DNA from: Burkholderiales bacterium | GTDB lineage: Bacteria > Pseudomonadota > Gammaproteobacteria > Burkholderiales > Burkholderiaceae_C | DNA: 51,932 bases | Assembly: GCA_947372225.1 (NCBI GenBank) | Contig: CANBSV010000006.1 | Coordinates: 1-51,932, forward strand | Reading direction: 5' to 3' | Shown here: one piece after another, positions 34,609-42,434 of the stretch | Layout: every line of letters starts with the position of its first letter | Numbering within the stretch: position 1 is the stretch's first letter | Translations under genes and position numbers: made by a program | The notes under the pieces: model-generated | Database searches by the model: none | Seen by the model: the letters and a program-made list of their open reading frames with translations, nothing else | What the model was told of the DNA's origin: nothing

Positions 34609-34635
34609 TTATCTCAAGAAAAGCAGGAGCGTCAA
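34608..34635 (-). promoter_or_regulatory. Putative dcw cluster promoter (Pmra)
   Basis: TTGACG at 34630-34635 and GATAAA at 34608-34613 on the minus strand, 16 bases apart, match sigma-70 elements 5 of 6 and 4 of 6. They lie in AT-rich DNA 43 bases upstream of the mraZ GTG and run directly into the repeat array. This is the best promoter candidate in the window. Confidence 0.65.
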
Positions 34636-34817
34636 CGAAAAATCAAAGAAAAATTCAATCAAATCAAGGACTTAGCGTCGATATTGAAGGCTGACTGAAA
34701 ACCCAAAAACCCTTCAAAAACAATCGCTTGAGGGCCGCTTTGAAAGTGATGCCTTAACAAACAGGCGCACCAGCGGTTACACAACGATGAACGGCCTCGC
34801 GCGTTCCGGACGAACAG
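34636..34817. other. AT-rich intergenic stretch upstream of mraZ
   Basis: No credible gene. The stretch is markedly AT-rich compared with the rest of the window. On the minus strand it holds a GGGTTTTTGGG motif (34701-34712), reminiscent of a further MraZ-type TGGGT site but with 8-base spacing. It probably serves as upstream promoter DNA for the dcw cluster. Confidence 0.4.
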
Positions 34818-34849
34818 AAAAAAGCCCCGGTGGCGAGGGCCAGCGGGGC
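34818..34849 (-). terminator. Rho-independent terminator after the nnrU-like gene
   Basis: On the minus strand, GCCCCG and CGGGGC (34844-34849 and 34824-34829) form a stem extended by an inner TGGC/GCCA pairing, followed by six T residues (34818-34823). It lies 58 bases past the nnrU-like stop and isolates the dcw promoter from upstream transcription. It is the clearest intrinsic terminator in the window. Confidence 0.85.
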
Positions 34850-34907
34850 GGGTCGAGGCGGCGCGCGTGGCACCGTTCGGCAAGATCTCAGTGGCGCGAA
34901 GGCCGCC

Positions 34908-35477
34908 TCATCGGGGTGACACGCCGATCAGCCACTGGTGCACGCCCATGAGGAATGCGGCGTACAAGGCCAGACCGCCCACGATGGCGATCGCGTCGTT
35001 GTAGCGGCCCGGAGGCGCGCCCGGTGTGGCCCGGTGAGGGCGGCGCTTCAACGAAATCCGATCAGCCACGGCCCAGGCCAGGAACGACCCGAACAGCACG
35101 GTGGACGCCACACTGCCGTTGGCCAGCAGGTGGGCCAGCGCCCAGAACTTGACGGCCGCCAACATCGGGTGCTTGGTGGCGGTAGCGATGCGCCCGGGCA
35201 GGTAGGAGGCCAACAGCAGCGGGAACACCGGCACCATCAGCAGCCAGGCGATGTGGCGGAAATACGGCGGCAGGGAGTACAGCACCACCGGCGGCACATT
35301 GGCTGTTTCCCACCCGTATTCGATGAGCAGGTAGCCCACCAGCGACACCCCGCCGTAGATCAATTTCCAGATCTGCTCGCCGCGCGCAGCGGCCTGCGCA
35401 TCACGCCAGCCCGGCGCGAAGATCGACACGGAGTGCATGCCCAGAAGAATCACGAGCCCGAGGATCAACAACGACAT
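34908..35477 (-). CDS. NnrU family membrane protein
   Basis: A 189-residue polytopic protein with about five or six membrane helices. It opens MSLLILGLVILLGMHSVSIF and contains FRHIAWLLMVPVFPLLLAS and ATKHPMLAAVKFWALAHLLANG, the conserved His-containing segments of the NnrU family. NnrU was named from denitrification gene clusters, but most members, including this one, are not beside such genes, so function is open. The ATG at 35477 has GGAAG eight bases upstream; the in-frame ATG at 35501 is less likely. A terminator follows the gene. Confidence 0.85.
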   Translation of the reverse strand: MSLLILGLVILLGMHSVSIFAPGWRDAQAAARGEQIWKLIYGGVSLVGYLLIEYGWETANVPPVVLYSLPPYFRHIAWLLMVPVFPLLLASYLPGRIATATKHPMLAAVKFWALAHLLANGSVASTVLFGSFLAWAVADRISLKRRPHRATPGAPPGRYNDAIAIVGGLALYAAFLMGVHQWLIGVSPR

Positions 35478-35568
35478 GGCGGCACTTCCGGTGAAGAACA
35501 AAGGCCACCAGTCTATGCGGGGCCCCGCCGTGCGCCCCCCGGGATCGCCAGCGACACCGCGATGAGGG

Positions 35569-36789
35569 TCAGTTCGATTCCTTGATGAGTCGCCCGCTCA
35601 CCGACTGGATCGGCCGCGCGTTCATCGGGTACAGCCGCGAGAAGATGCCGATCTGCTCGGGCGAGACCTGCACCGGGGTCTTCATCACCATCCACAGCAC
35701 GCCCTCGCTGCATGGCGGGGTGGTGAGCGAGCCCATGTAGGTGTAGTAGCGGCGATCGGTGGGCAGCAAGGCGTTGAGGTCCAGGGGCGACTTGGCCGCC
35801 ACCTCATCGCCCTTTTCGAGCGGGAGGTTGTTCCACACGGCCTGCACGATGGGCTGGGCGCTGCCGCGATCGAGCAGTACCGCGACCACCGCCAGGCGGC
35901 CGTCGACGCTCTTGTGCACCAGATGCACCACCATGTCGAACGGCTTGCCATCGATGCGTTCTTCGGACGGCCGATGGAAATGGAACTGCACCAGTTCGTA
36001 GCGCTTGCCGGTGACCTCGATGGTGTTGCCCGACGCGACGTTGACCTGCACCGTGTGGCCGTTGTCGATCACCCTGAAGCCGCTGGGCCGGTAATCGAAC
36101 TGCACCGCGTCGAGCTCGACCTTGATGCCGTCACGGATGTCGATCGGGCTTTGTCGCAAGCCGGTCGAACACGTGGCGAATTCGGGCTGCAACTGTGCCC
36201 AGGCGGCCGGTCCGGAATCGCCTTCGTAGCTCCAGTGGGCACTGCCCACGGGGTGAACCGCCGACGGGCTGCGCGCGTTGACGGCGCTCGCGTGCACCCC
36301 GCCCAAAACGCCGTCAGCCAGCCCCGGTGCAAGCGCAGCGACCCGCGTGGGCGCCGCCTTTGGTGCCGAATGCTCCTTGCTGGGTTCAGGGTCCTTGGAC
36401 ACCACCTTGACCTCGGCATTGGCGGCAGGGGCATGCACGCTGCCCGCGCCGAGCCGCGTGGCCAGACGCTCGCGAATGATGTCCATCGGGTCGCGCGACT
36501 TGGCGCGCGGCACGGGGTTGCCCAGATCGGCGGCCGCAGCGGCAGCCGTGGCGGCAGAAATGGTCCTGGGGGTGTCGGCCTTGTCGGCGAATTCGGCGGC
36601 AACCTTGTCGGCCGCGGCACGCCTGGCCACAGCGGGCGTCACGGCGTGGTGGGAATCCGCCGAGTGCTCGTCATCCTTGGCGGCAAGGGCGTGCGCCATC
36701 GGCAGCAAGCCCAGCGCCGCGCTGACCACCGACAGTCTCCAAAGCTGCCGGGACACGCCAGCCGATCTGCGATGAGAGAAGAAAACCAT
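35569..36789 (-). CDS. Periplasmic alpha-class carbonic anhydrase with a long N-terminal extension
   Basis: A 406-residue protein. A signal peptide (RR in the first ten residues, hydrophobic core about 19-30, likely cleavage after AHALA near 36) is followed by about 145 residues of low-complexity Ala/Lys/Asp-rich sequence and then an alpha-carbonic anhydrase domain from HWSYEGDSGPAAW (185) to the end. The zinc ligands are H270, H272 (VQFHFHRPSEE) and H289 (VVHLVHK); SLTTPPCSEGVLW (354-366) is the substrate-pocket signature; C207 and C360 could form the usual disulfide. It interconverts CO2 and bicarbonate. The ATG at 36789 is preceded by GGAG. Typical bacterial alpha enzymes are about 250 residues, so the linker is unusual. 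Confidence 0.92.
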   Translation of the reverse strand: MVFFSHRRSAGVSRQLWRLSVVSAALGLLPMAHALAAKDDEHSADSHHAVTPAVARRAAADKVAAEFADKADTPRTISAATAAAAAADLGNPVPRAKSRDPMDIIRERLATRLGAGSVHAPAANAEVKVVSKDPEPSKEHSAPKAAPTRVAALAPGLADGVLGGVHASAVNARSPSAVHPVGSAHWSYEGDSGPAAWAQLQPEFATCSTGLRQSPIDIRDGIKVELDAVQFDYRPSGFRVIDNGHTVQVNVASGNTIEVTGKRYELVQFHFHRPSEERIDGKPFDMVVHLVHKSVDGRLAVVAVLLDRGSAQPIVQAVWNNLPLEKGDEVAAKSPLDLNALLPTDRRYYTYMGSLTTPPCSEGVLWMVMKTPVQVSPEQIGIFSRLYPMNARPIQSVSGRLIKESN

Positions 36790-36871
36790 GTTGAACACTC
36801 CGTAAGACACCCTGAGGGTTGTCACGGAGGTATCGGCCTCGACCGGGACGACTTGAGCGCGTGAGGCGGGC

Positions 36872-38086
36872 TCAGCCCCGCAGCGTGAGCCGTTTGCCCA
36901 CCCACAGCCAGGCGCAGCCACCGACGCCCATCAGCCCCATCGCCGTCAGCGCGAGCGCCACACTGGAATGCATCACCAGCGGCGCCACCACGCCGGCCAC
37001 CACGCCATTGGCCACGCTGGCGATGCACGCCTGCAGCGATGCGGCCATGCCGCGCCGCTCCGGGGCCTGGTCGAGCACCAGCAGCGTCACGGCCGGCGTC
37101 ATCAGCGCCCAGCCCAGCGAGAACACCGCGATCGGCCACATCGACCACCAAACCGACGGCGCAAAAGCGAGGTTCAGCGACACGTTGACCACCGACACGG
37201 CCAGCATGATCAAAAAGCCATCGCGGATCTGCCTGCGCGGCGTCACCCGCCCGGCGATGCGGCCCGACACGAAAGCACCGCTCATGATCCCCAGGATGAT
37301 CAGGATGAACAGCCAGAAGAAGCGATCGGGCGCCATGCCCAGGTGCTCGCCCAGGAACACAGGTGCCGACAGCACGTACAGGAACATGCCGTTGAAGGGC
37401 AGCCCGCTGGCCAGCGTCAGGGCGATGAAGCGCGGGCTGGCACCGAGCTCGCGGTAACCGCGCATCAGGTTGCGCACGTTGAGCGGCTGGCGCTGCGACA
37501 GGTGCAGCGTCTCGGGCAGCAGTTGGTGGTTGGCGATCCACAGCGCAGCGCCCACCGCCGCCAGGAACCAGAACACCGCCGGCCAGCCCACATGCACGAA
37601 CAGCAGACCGCCGATCAGCGGCGCGATCATGGGTGCGATGCCAAAGAACAAGGTGACCTGCGACATCATCTTTTGAGCATCGGCCGGCGCATGCATGTCA
37701 CGGATCACCGCGCGCGACACCACCGCCCCGGCGCCCGACGCCATGCCCTGCAGCGCACGAAAGAACACCAGTGCGCCCACGTGGGGCGACAGTGCGCAGC
37801 CCGCTGAGGCGATCGTGAACACTCCGATGCCCCACAGCACCACGGGCCGGCGGCCCAGGCTGTCGGACAGCGCCCCGTGAAACAGGTTCATCACCGCGAA
37901 GCCGAACAGGTAGGCCGACAGCGTTTGCTGCATCTGCACCGGCGTGGCGCCGATCGACGACGCGATGCCGGCAAACGCCGGCAAGTAGGTGTCGATCGAA
38001 AACGGACCCAGCGAGGCCAGGCCAGCAAGCAGCAGGGCCAGCGCCCAGCGGGGCCGCGGCCACAGGGTGGAAGCGTCGGGGTTCAT
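36872..38086 (-). CDS. Bcr/CflA family drug-proton antiporter (MFS)
   Basis: A 404-residue major facilitator with twelve predicted membrane helices. The first helix contains SLGPFSIDTYLPAF, the Bcr/CflA signature (antiporter-type), and the helix 2-3 loop has the MFS motif A as DSLGRRPVVLWG. Family members export bicyclomycin, chloramphenicol or other compounds; the substrate here cannot be predicted. The ATG at 38086 is preceded by ACGGA. It lies only 46 bases past the RNase P RNA gene on the same strand, with no clear terminator between. Confidence 0.9.
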   Translation of the reverse strand: MNPDASTLWPRPRWALALLLAGLASLGPFSIDTYLPAFAGIASSIGATPVQMQQTLSAYLFGFAVMNLFHGALSDSLGRRPVVLWGIGVFTIASAGCALSPHVGALVFFRALQGMASGAGAVVSRAVIRDMHAPADAQKMMSQVTLFFGIAPMIAPLIGGLLFVHVGWPAVFWFLAAVGAALWIANHQLLPETLHLSQRQPLNVRNLMRGYRELGASPRFIALTLASGLPFNGMFLYVLSAPVFLGEHLGMAPDRFFWLFILIILGIMSGAFVSGRIAGRVTPRRQIRDGFLIMLAVSVVNVSLNLAFAPSVWWSMWPIAVFSLGWALMTPAVTLLVLDQAPERRGMAASLQACIASVANGVVAGVVAPLVMHSSVALALTAMGLMGVGGCAWLWVGKRLTLRG

Positions 38087-38132
38087 CGGGTCCGTTAGGG
38101 GCAGCCGCCACGCAGGCAACTGCCGAATTAGT

Positions 38133-38476
38133 GTGAAGCGAGCCGATAGGCCGGATTCTGTGCAGCGCGCCAGCCTTGCGACCGGCGCGCCGTGACCGTC
38201 ATTCCTCTGGGCCGTGCATCACTGCACGGCTCGGTGCCACCTACCCGCCAGCTCCGCGGAGCCACATCAACGCTGGCCTATTTGGTGTTGCTGCGCGCAG
38301 AGATTGCCCGTTTCACCCGAGCCGGGGCTTGCGCCCCGTCTCGACTCGTCTCTGTTGCTCTGATCCTCACCTCGCGGTGGACAGCCGTTAGCTGCTGCGC
38401 TGCCCTGTGCAGTCCGGACCTTCCTCCAGTGCGCCCTTTCGGGACCTTGCACCAGCGACGGTCTGGCTTGCTTCAC
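38133..38476 (-). ncRNA. rnpB: RNase P RNA (M1 RNA)
   Basis: About 344 bases, the RNA catalytic subunit that matures tRNA 5' ends. The 5' GTGAAGC and 3' GCTTCAC ends pair as P1. The conserved core GAGGAAGGTCCGGACT (E. coli GAGGAAAGTCCGGGCT) lies near the 5' end, and CACAGAATCCGG lies near the 3' end, as in type A bacterial RNAs. Exact ends are estimated from P1 pairing. A GATAAT box (38483-38488) ends six bases before the predicted 5' end, a good -10 element; the -35 is not clear and would lie in the 3' part of htpX. Confidence 0.95.
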
Positions 38477-38482
38477 GGCGCG

Positions 38483-38488
38483 ATTATC
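38483..38488 (-). promoter_or_regulatory. Putative -10 element of rnpB
   Basis: GATAAT on the minus strand, matching TATAAT at five of six positions and ending six bases before the predicted RNase P RNA 5' end. No matching -35 hexamer was found at 16-19 bases. Confidence 0.5.
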
Positions 38489-38503
38489 GGCCGCCTGTAC
38501 GGC

Positions 38504-39379
38504 TCAGGCCGAACCACGCAGCCGGGCGATGCGTTCTTCCATCGGCGGGTGGGTCGAAAACAGCGCCATCAGGCCGCCCGGACGTGCGCTGATGCCCATG
38601 GCCTGCATGGACTTGGGCATCTCGCCGGGGTCGAGACCGCCCAGACGGGCCAGCGCATTGATCATCGGTTGCTTGCGTCCCATCAGGCCAGCCGCACCCG
38701 CGTCGGCGCGGAACTCGCGCTGGCGCGAAAACCAGGCCACGATCAGCGCGGCCAGCACGCCGAGGAGCAGGTCCATCACGATGGTGGTGACGATGTAGCC
38801 GATGCCCGGGCCTTCGCGGTCGTTGCGCAAGATGATGCGATCAACGACGTAGCCGATCACACGCGACAGGAACACCACGAAGGTGTTCATCACGCCCTGG
38901 ATCAGCGTCATCGTGACCATGTCGCCATTGGCCACGTGGGCGACCTCGTGGCCGATCACCGCCTCGACCTCCTCGCGGGTCATCGATTGCACCAGCCCGG
39001 TCGACACCGCGACCAGCGCCGAGTTCTTGAACGCGCCGGTGGCGAAGGCGTTGGGCGCGCCTTCGTAGATCGCCACCTCGGGCATCGCGATGCCCGCGCT
39101 TTGAGCGAAGCGGGCCACGGTGTGGACCAGCCACTGATGGGTCGCGTCGGGCGAATCATTGATGACCTGCGCGCCGGTCGACATCTTGGCCATCGGCTTG
39201 CTCATCAGCAGCGAAATGATCGCGCCGCCAAAGCCCATCACCAGCGAAAAGCCCAGCAGCGATCCCAGATCGATGCCACTGGCCGACAGGAAGTGGTTCA
39301 ACCCGAGCAGGTTCACGGCGATGCCCAGCACCACCATCACGGCAACGTTGGTCAACAAGAACAGGGCAATGCGTTTCAC
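38504..39379 (-). CDS. htpX: Membrane zinc protease HtpX (M48)
   Basis: A 291-residue inner-membrane protease involved in membrane protein quality control. Two N-terminal membrane helices (about 4-24 and 40-60) are followed by the catalytic site VIGHEVAHVANGD with H144, E145 and H148, further membrane helices, and RQREFRADAGAAGLMGRK supplying the third zinc ligand. The start is a GTG at 39379 with AAGGAAG upstream at good spacing. It follows the DUF3025 gene by 30 bases. Confidence 0.96.
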   Translation of the reverse strand: MKRIALFLLTNVAVMVVLGIAVNLLGLNHFLSASGIDLGSLLGFSLVMGFGGAIISLLMSKPMAKMSTGAQVINDSPDATHQWLVHTVARFAQSAGIAMPEVAIYEGAPNAFATGAFKNSALVAVSTGLVQSMTREEVEAVIGHEVAHVANGDMVTMTLIQGVMNTFVVFLSRVIGYVVDRIILRNDREGPGIGYIVTTIVMDLLLGVLAALIVAWFSRQREFRADAGAAGLMGRKQPMINALARLGGLDPGEMPKSMQAMGISARPGGLMALFSTHPPMEERIARLRGSA

Positions 39380-39409
39380 GGCGTACTTCCTTTCAACGGG
39401 CTGATGCGA

Positions 39410-40216
39410 TCAGCGGGTGGTTGGTGCGGTTGTGGCGCCGGCGCCCTTGTTTTCAAGAGGTGCGGCGGCCACGCGAAACACCGATGCATCGTCATAGAAC
39501 CCGTTTTGTTCATTCAAGTTCCACCAACCGGGCACGCCCAGCACCGGCAATGCCAGCCACCCCCGCCGCGTGCCCAACACGGCGTCGCTCACCGATGACG
39601 GATCAACTCCCGGCGCCAACACCCACACATGGGCCGTGATGGCCTTGCGCGGCAGCAGCAGCTTTTCCAGCAGGGCATGGCCGATGAGAGTGAGCTTGCA
39701 CTCACTCCACAAGGATCGGTGGGTGATGAAGAGCGCGGTCCAGTCGCGCCGCCGCAGCGCATCGACCAGCACCGGCGGGGCCTGCCACAGCGCGGCGTTC
39801 TCGTCGAACAGCGTGAGCGCGTCGCGGGCCGCACCGCGCTGCGCACCCACGCCGTCACGGTCGATCTGCGCGGCGTGCAGCGCGTTGAGGCGACCCTTGA
39901 TCGCCGGGAAAGCCAGCCACACCAGCCCGTTGAACAAGTCGTGCGCGTTGTCGCGCGTGGGCACGCAACCGGTGCGAGCGATGTGCGACTCGTAGGCCGT
40001 GCCTTCGGCCAGATCGCCTTGCGGCACGAAGCGCTGCAGCGTGGTGATGCCCGCGGCGAGCGGCACTGCGCCGGGCGTGCCGCGCCGCTGCGTCAGCGAC
40101 GCGTTGAGTGCGTCGGCCACCGAGGCACCGGCGCGCAAAGAGCCATCGACGGTCTCACCGACGCCGCGGTACGGCGCAAGCCACGGCGCGCTCCAGTCGA
40201 TGTTCAGCGCCGGCAT
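39410..40216 (-). CDS. DUF3025 domain-containing protein
   Basis: A 268-residue soluble protein. The segment DLFNGLVWLAFPAIKGRLNALHAAQI, with FITHRSLWSECKLTLIGHALLEKLL further on, matches the DUF3025 family, whose function is unknown. No membrane helix or signal peptide is apparent. It lies between the NYN-domain gene (24 bases upstream) and htpX (30 bases downstream), so the three may be co-transcribed. Such pairing with htpX gives no firm functional clue. Confidence 0.8.
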   Translation of the reverse strand: MPALNIDWSAPWLAPYRGVGETVDGSLRAGASVADALNASLTQRRGTPGAVPLAAGITTLQRFVPQGDLAEGTAYESHIARTGCVPTRDNAHDLFNGLVWLAFPAIKGRLNALHAAQIDRDGVGAQRGAARDALTLFDENAALWQAPPVLVDALRRRDWTALFITHRSLWSECKLTLIGHALLEKLLLPRKAITAHVWVLAPGVDPSSVSDAVLGTRRGWLALPVLGVPGWWNLNEQNGFYDDASVFRVAAAPLENKGAGATTAPTTR

Positions 40217-40240
40217 CCGGTCGACCGGCGCGGTCGTGGT

Positions 40241-41287
40241 TCAGGCCCCGAGAAAACGCACCGACTCCGGCTTGTCGGCCGGCACCAGTTCGAAATGCGA
40301 CTTGAGCTTCTTGAACAACGAGGTCGAGCTGCCGCTTTGGCTCAGCAGGCCGCCATCCCGCAGCGCCTTGGCAACGCCGTTCAGGCGGACTAGCGCGCCG
40401 CCGCTCAATTCAGGACAGGCGCCGAGTACCCTTTCAACGGTGATCGAAGGGAAAACCGCCTTGGCAGCCGTGGCCGCCTTCACCTTGGGCACAGGCACAA
40501 CCTTCGGCTTGGGCGCTGAGACCGTTTTCGCCTTCGGTGCTGGAGCAGTCTTTGGCTTCGATTTCGGTGCTGCCTTCGCCTTAGGGGTCGCCGCCGCCTT
40601 CACCTTCGGAACGGGCGCGGCCTTGACCTTCTCGGGCGGCACTTCCTTCGCCTTTGGCGCGGCAGTCGCGACCGCCCCGGGGGCTTTTGCCGCAGACGTA
40701 ACGGCTTCTTTAAGGGGTGGGGCAAGCCCTTCTTTTTTCGCAAGAAGCGCAGTCACCGCCCGCTTCGCTTCCGTCAGGTTGCTGGGCTTGACCGCCGGTG
40801 CCACGGCCCTCACCTCGACCGCCGGCGCGCGCTTCGCGGCCGCGCGCGGCTTGGCTGGGCCGATCACGCTGAACTGGTCGTAGACGCGCTCGTAATCGCG
40901 CCCGATGTCGCGGCCGGACTTCCCCTGCTGGCCGTAGCCCGTGACGCGGCAGCCCAGCTCGCGCAGCCGCACGATCAGCGGCGAGTAGTCCATGTCGGAC
41001 GACACGATCACCACCTCGTCGACCGGCTGGCGCAGCACCAGCTCGACCGCGTCAATGGCCATCGCGATGTCGGTGGCGTTGGGCCCGGCGAAGGTACTGG
41101 GCAAAAACCGGATGGCATGGTCGCGGCAGACCTCGCCGAACTCCACTGCCTTTTGCACGCTGCCGTAGGCGCGTCGGTGCTGCAATCTGTCACCGCTGGC
41201 TTGCAGCCGGTGGATCACCTCGCGCAGCACGTCCACCGACACGTTGTCGGCGTCGATCAGCAGCGCAATGCGAGTCGTGGGGTCCAT
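40241..41287 (-). CDS. NYN-domain (PIN-like) protein with Lys/Ala/Pro linker and C-terminal OST-HTH-like domain
   Basis: A 348-residue protein in three parts. Residues 1-145 form a NYN/LabA-like nuclease fold with acidic residues in LLIDADN, TDIAMAIDAVEL and VIVSSDMDYSPL. Residues about 148-275 are low-complexity, rich in Lys, Ala and Pro (repeats such as KVKAAPVPKVKAA), resembling histone H1-like tails. Residues about 280-348 (ITVERVLGACPELSGGALVRL... SHFELV) look like an OST-HTH/LOTUS-type winged helix. NYN domains are predicted RNases; the basic linker and winged helix should bind nucleic acid. Substrate is unknown. Confidence 0.83.
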   Translation of the reverse strand: MDPTTRIALLIDADNVSVDVLREVIHRLQASGDRLQHRRAYGSVQKAVEFGEVCRDHAIRFLPSTFAGPNATDIAMAIDAVELVLRQPVDEVVIVSSDMDYSPLIVRLRELGCRVTGYGQQGKSGRDIGRDYERVYDQFSVIGPAKPRAAAKRAPAVEVRAVAPAVKPSNLTEAKRAVTALLAKKEGLAPPLKEAVTSAAKAPGAVATAAPKAKEVPPEKVKAAPVPKVKAAATPKAKAAPKSKPKTAPAPKAKTVSAPKPKVVPVPKVKAATAAKAVFPSITVERVLGACPELSGGALVRLNGVAKALRDGGLLSQSGSSTSLFKKLKSHFELVPADKPESVRFLGA

Positions 41288-41346
41288 GGTGTTCCGTTCG
41301 GTGAAGGTGTGCGGTGAATCGGCCGGGAAACGGGGCGCGGCAGGGT

Positions 41347-42396
41347 TCAGCCGACGAGCCGCCAGGACAGTGGCTCGCCGCCGCGCAGCGGCTTGAGTTG
41401 TGCCTCGCCGAAGGACAGCGACTCGGGCAGCGTCCAGGTTTCGCGGCGCAACGTGATGTGCCGGGTGTTGCGCGGCAGGCCGTAGAAGTCCGGGCCATGA
41501 AAGCTGGCAAAGCCTTCGAGCCGCTCGAGCGCGCCGGCGGCTTCGAACGCCTCGGCGTACAGCTCGATCGCCGACAGCGCGGTGTAGCAGCCTGCGCAGC
41601 CGGTGGCGTGCTCTTTCAGATGGGCCGGGTGCGGCGCGCTGTCGGTGCCCAGGAAGAAGCGGTCGCTGTCCGAGGTGGCCGCCGCCACCAGCGCCAGCCG
41701 GTGCGCCTCGCGCTTGAGCACCGGCAGGCAGTAATAGTGCGGTCGCACGCCGCCGGTGAAGATGGCGTTGCGGTTGTAAAGCAGGTGGTGCGCGGTGATG
41801 GTGGCCGCGGTGTGCGCGCCGGCCTCGGCCACGTACTGCGCGGCTTCACGCGTGGTGATGTGCTCGAAGACGATCTTCAGCTCGGGGAAATCGCGGCGCA
41901 GCGGAATCAACTGCGTGTCGATGAACACCGCCTCGCGGTCGAACAGATCGATCGCCGGGTCGGTCACCTCGCCGTGGACCAGCAGCGGCAGACCCAGACG
42001 CTGCATCGCCTCGAGCGTGGGCCGGGTGTGGCGCAGATCGGTCACGCCGGCGTCGCTGTTGGTGGTGGCGCCGGCCGGGTACAGCTTGACCGCCACCACG
42101 CCGGCGTCACGGGCGCGAACGATCTCGTCGGGCGGCAGCCGGTCGGTCAGGTAAAGCGTCATCAGCGGCTCGAAGTCGACGCCCGCGGGCACCGCCGCAC
42201 GGATGCGATCGGCATAGGCCAGCGCCTGCGCGGCGGTGGTCACCGGCGGCTTGAGGTTGGGCATGACGATGGCCCGGGCGAACTGGCGCGCCGTGTCGGG
42301 CACCACTGTGGCCAGCGCCGCGCCATCGCGCAAATGCACATGCCAGTCGTCGGGTCGGATCAGGGTCAGGGTGTCGGGCGTGGCGTGCTGGCTCAT
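41347..42396 (-). CDS. pyrC: Dihydroorotase (class II)
   Basis: A 349-residue zinc amidohydrolase of pyrimidine biosynthesis, closing carbamoyl-aspartate to dihydroorotate. It has the metal-binding DDWHVHLRDGA near the N terminus, VVAVKLYPAGATTNSD with the carboxylated lysine, VHGEVTD and, near residue 225, EHITTREAAQYV, followed by GTDSAPHPAHLKE. Length and motifs match E. coli PyrC. The ATG at 42396 (MSQHATPDTLTLIRPDDW) is preferred over a longer frame; GGAG precedes it by about 11 bases. It lies between the NYN gene and the ABC exporter. Confidence 0.96.
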   Translation of the reverse strand: MSQHATPDTLTLIRPDDWHVHLRDGAALATVVPDTARQFARAIVMPNLKPPVTTAAQALAYADRIRAAVPAGVDFEPLMTLYLTDRLPPDEIVRARDAGVVAVKLYPAGATTNSDAGVTDLRHTRPTLEAMQRLGLPLLVHGEVTDPAIDLFDREAVFIDTQLIPLRRDFPELKIVFEHITTREAAQYVAEAGAHTAATITAHHLLYNRNAIFTGGVRPHYYCLPVLKREAHRLALVAAATSDSDRFFLGTDSAPHPAHLKEHATGCAGCYTALSAIELYAEAFEAAGALERLEGFASFHGPDFYGLPRNTRHITLRRETWTLPESLSFGEAQLKPLRGGEPLSWRLVG

Positions 42397-42434
42397 GCGA
42401 CAAATTCTCCCACCGCGTGGCGGGGCGGGCAGCG

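Noticed and set aside
34659..34883. A 74-codon minus-strand frame upstream of mraZ
   Set aside because: It spans the intrinsic terminator and AT-rich promoter DNA, and the predicted peptide has no recognisable features.
38192..39598. A 468-codon plus-strand frame crossing the rnpB locus and htpX
   Set aside because: It runs across the RNase P RNA gene and antisense to htpX; the residue composition is that of a shadow frame.
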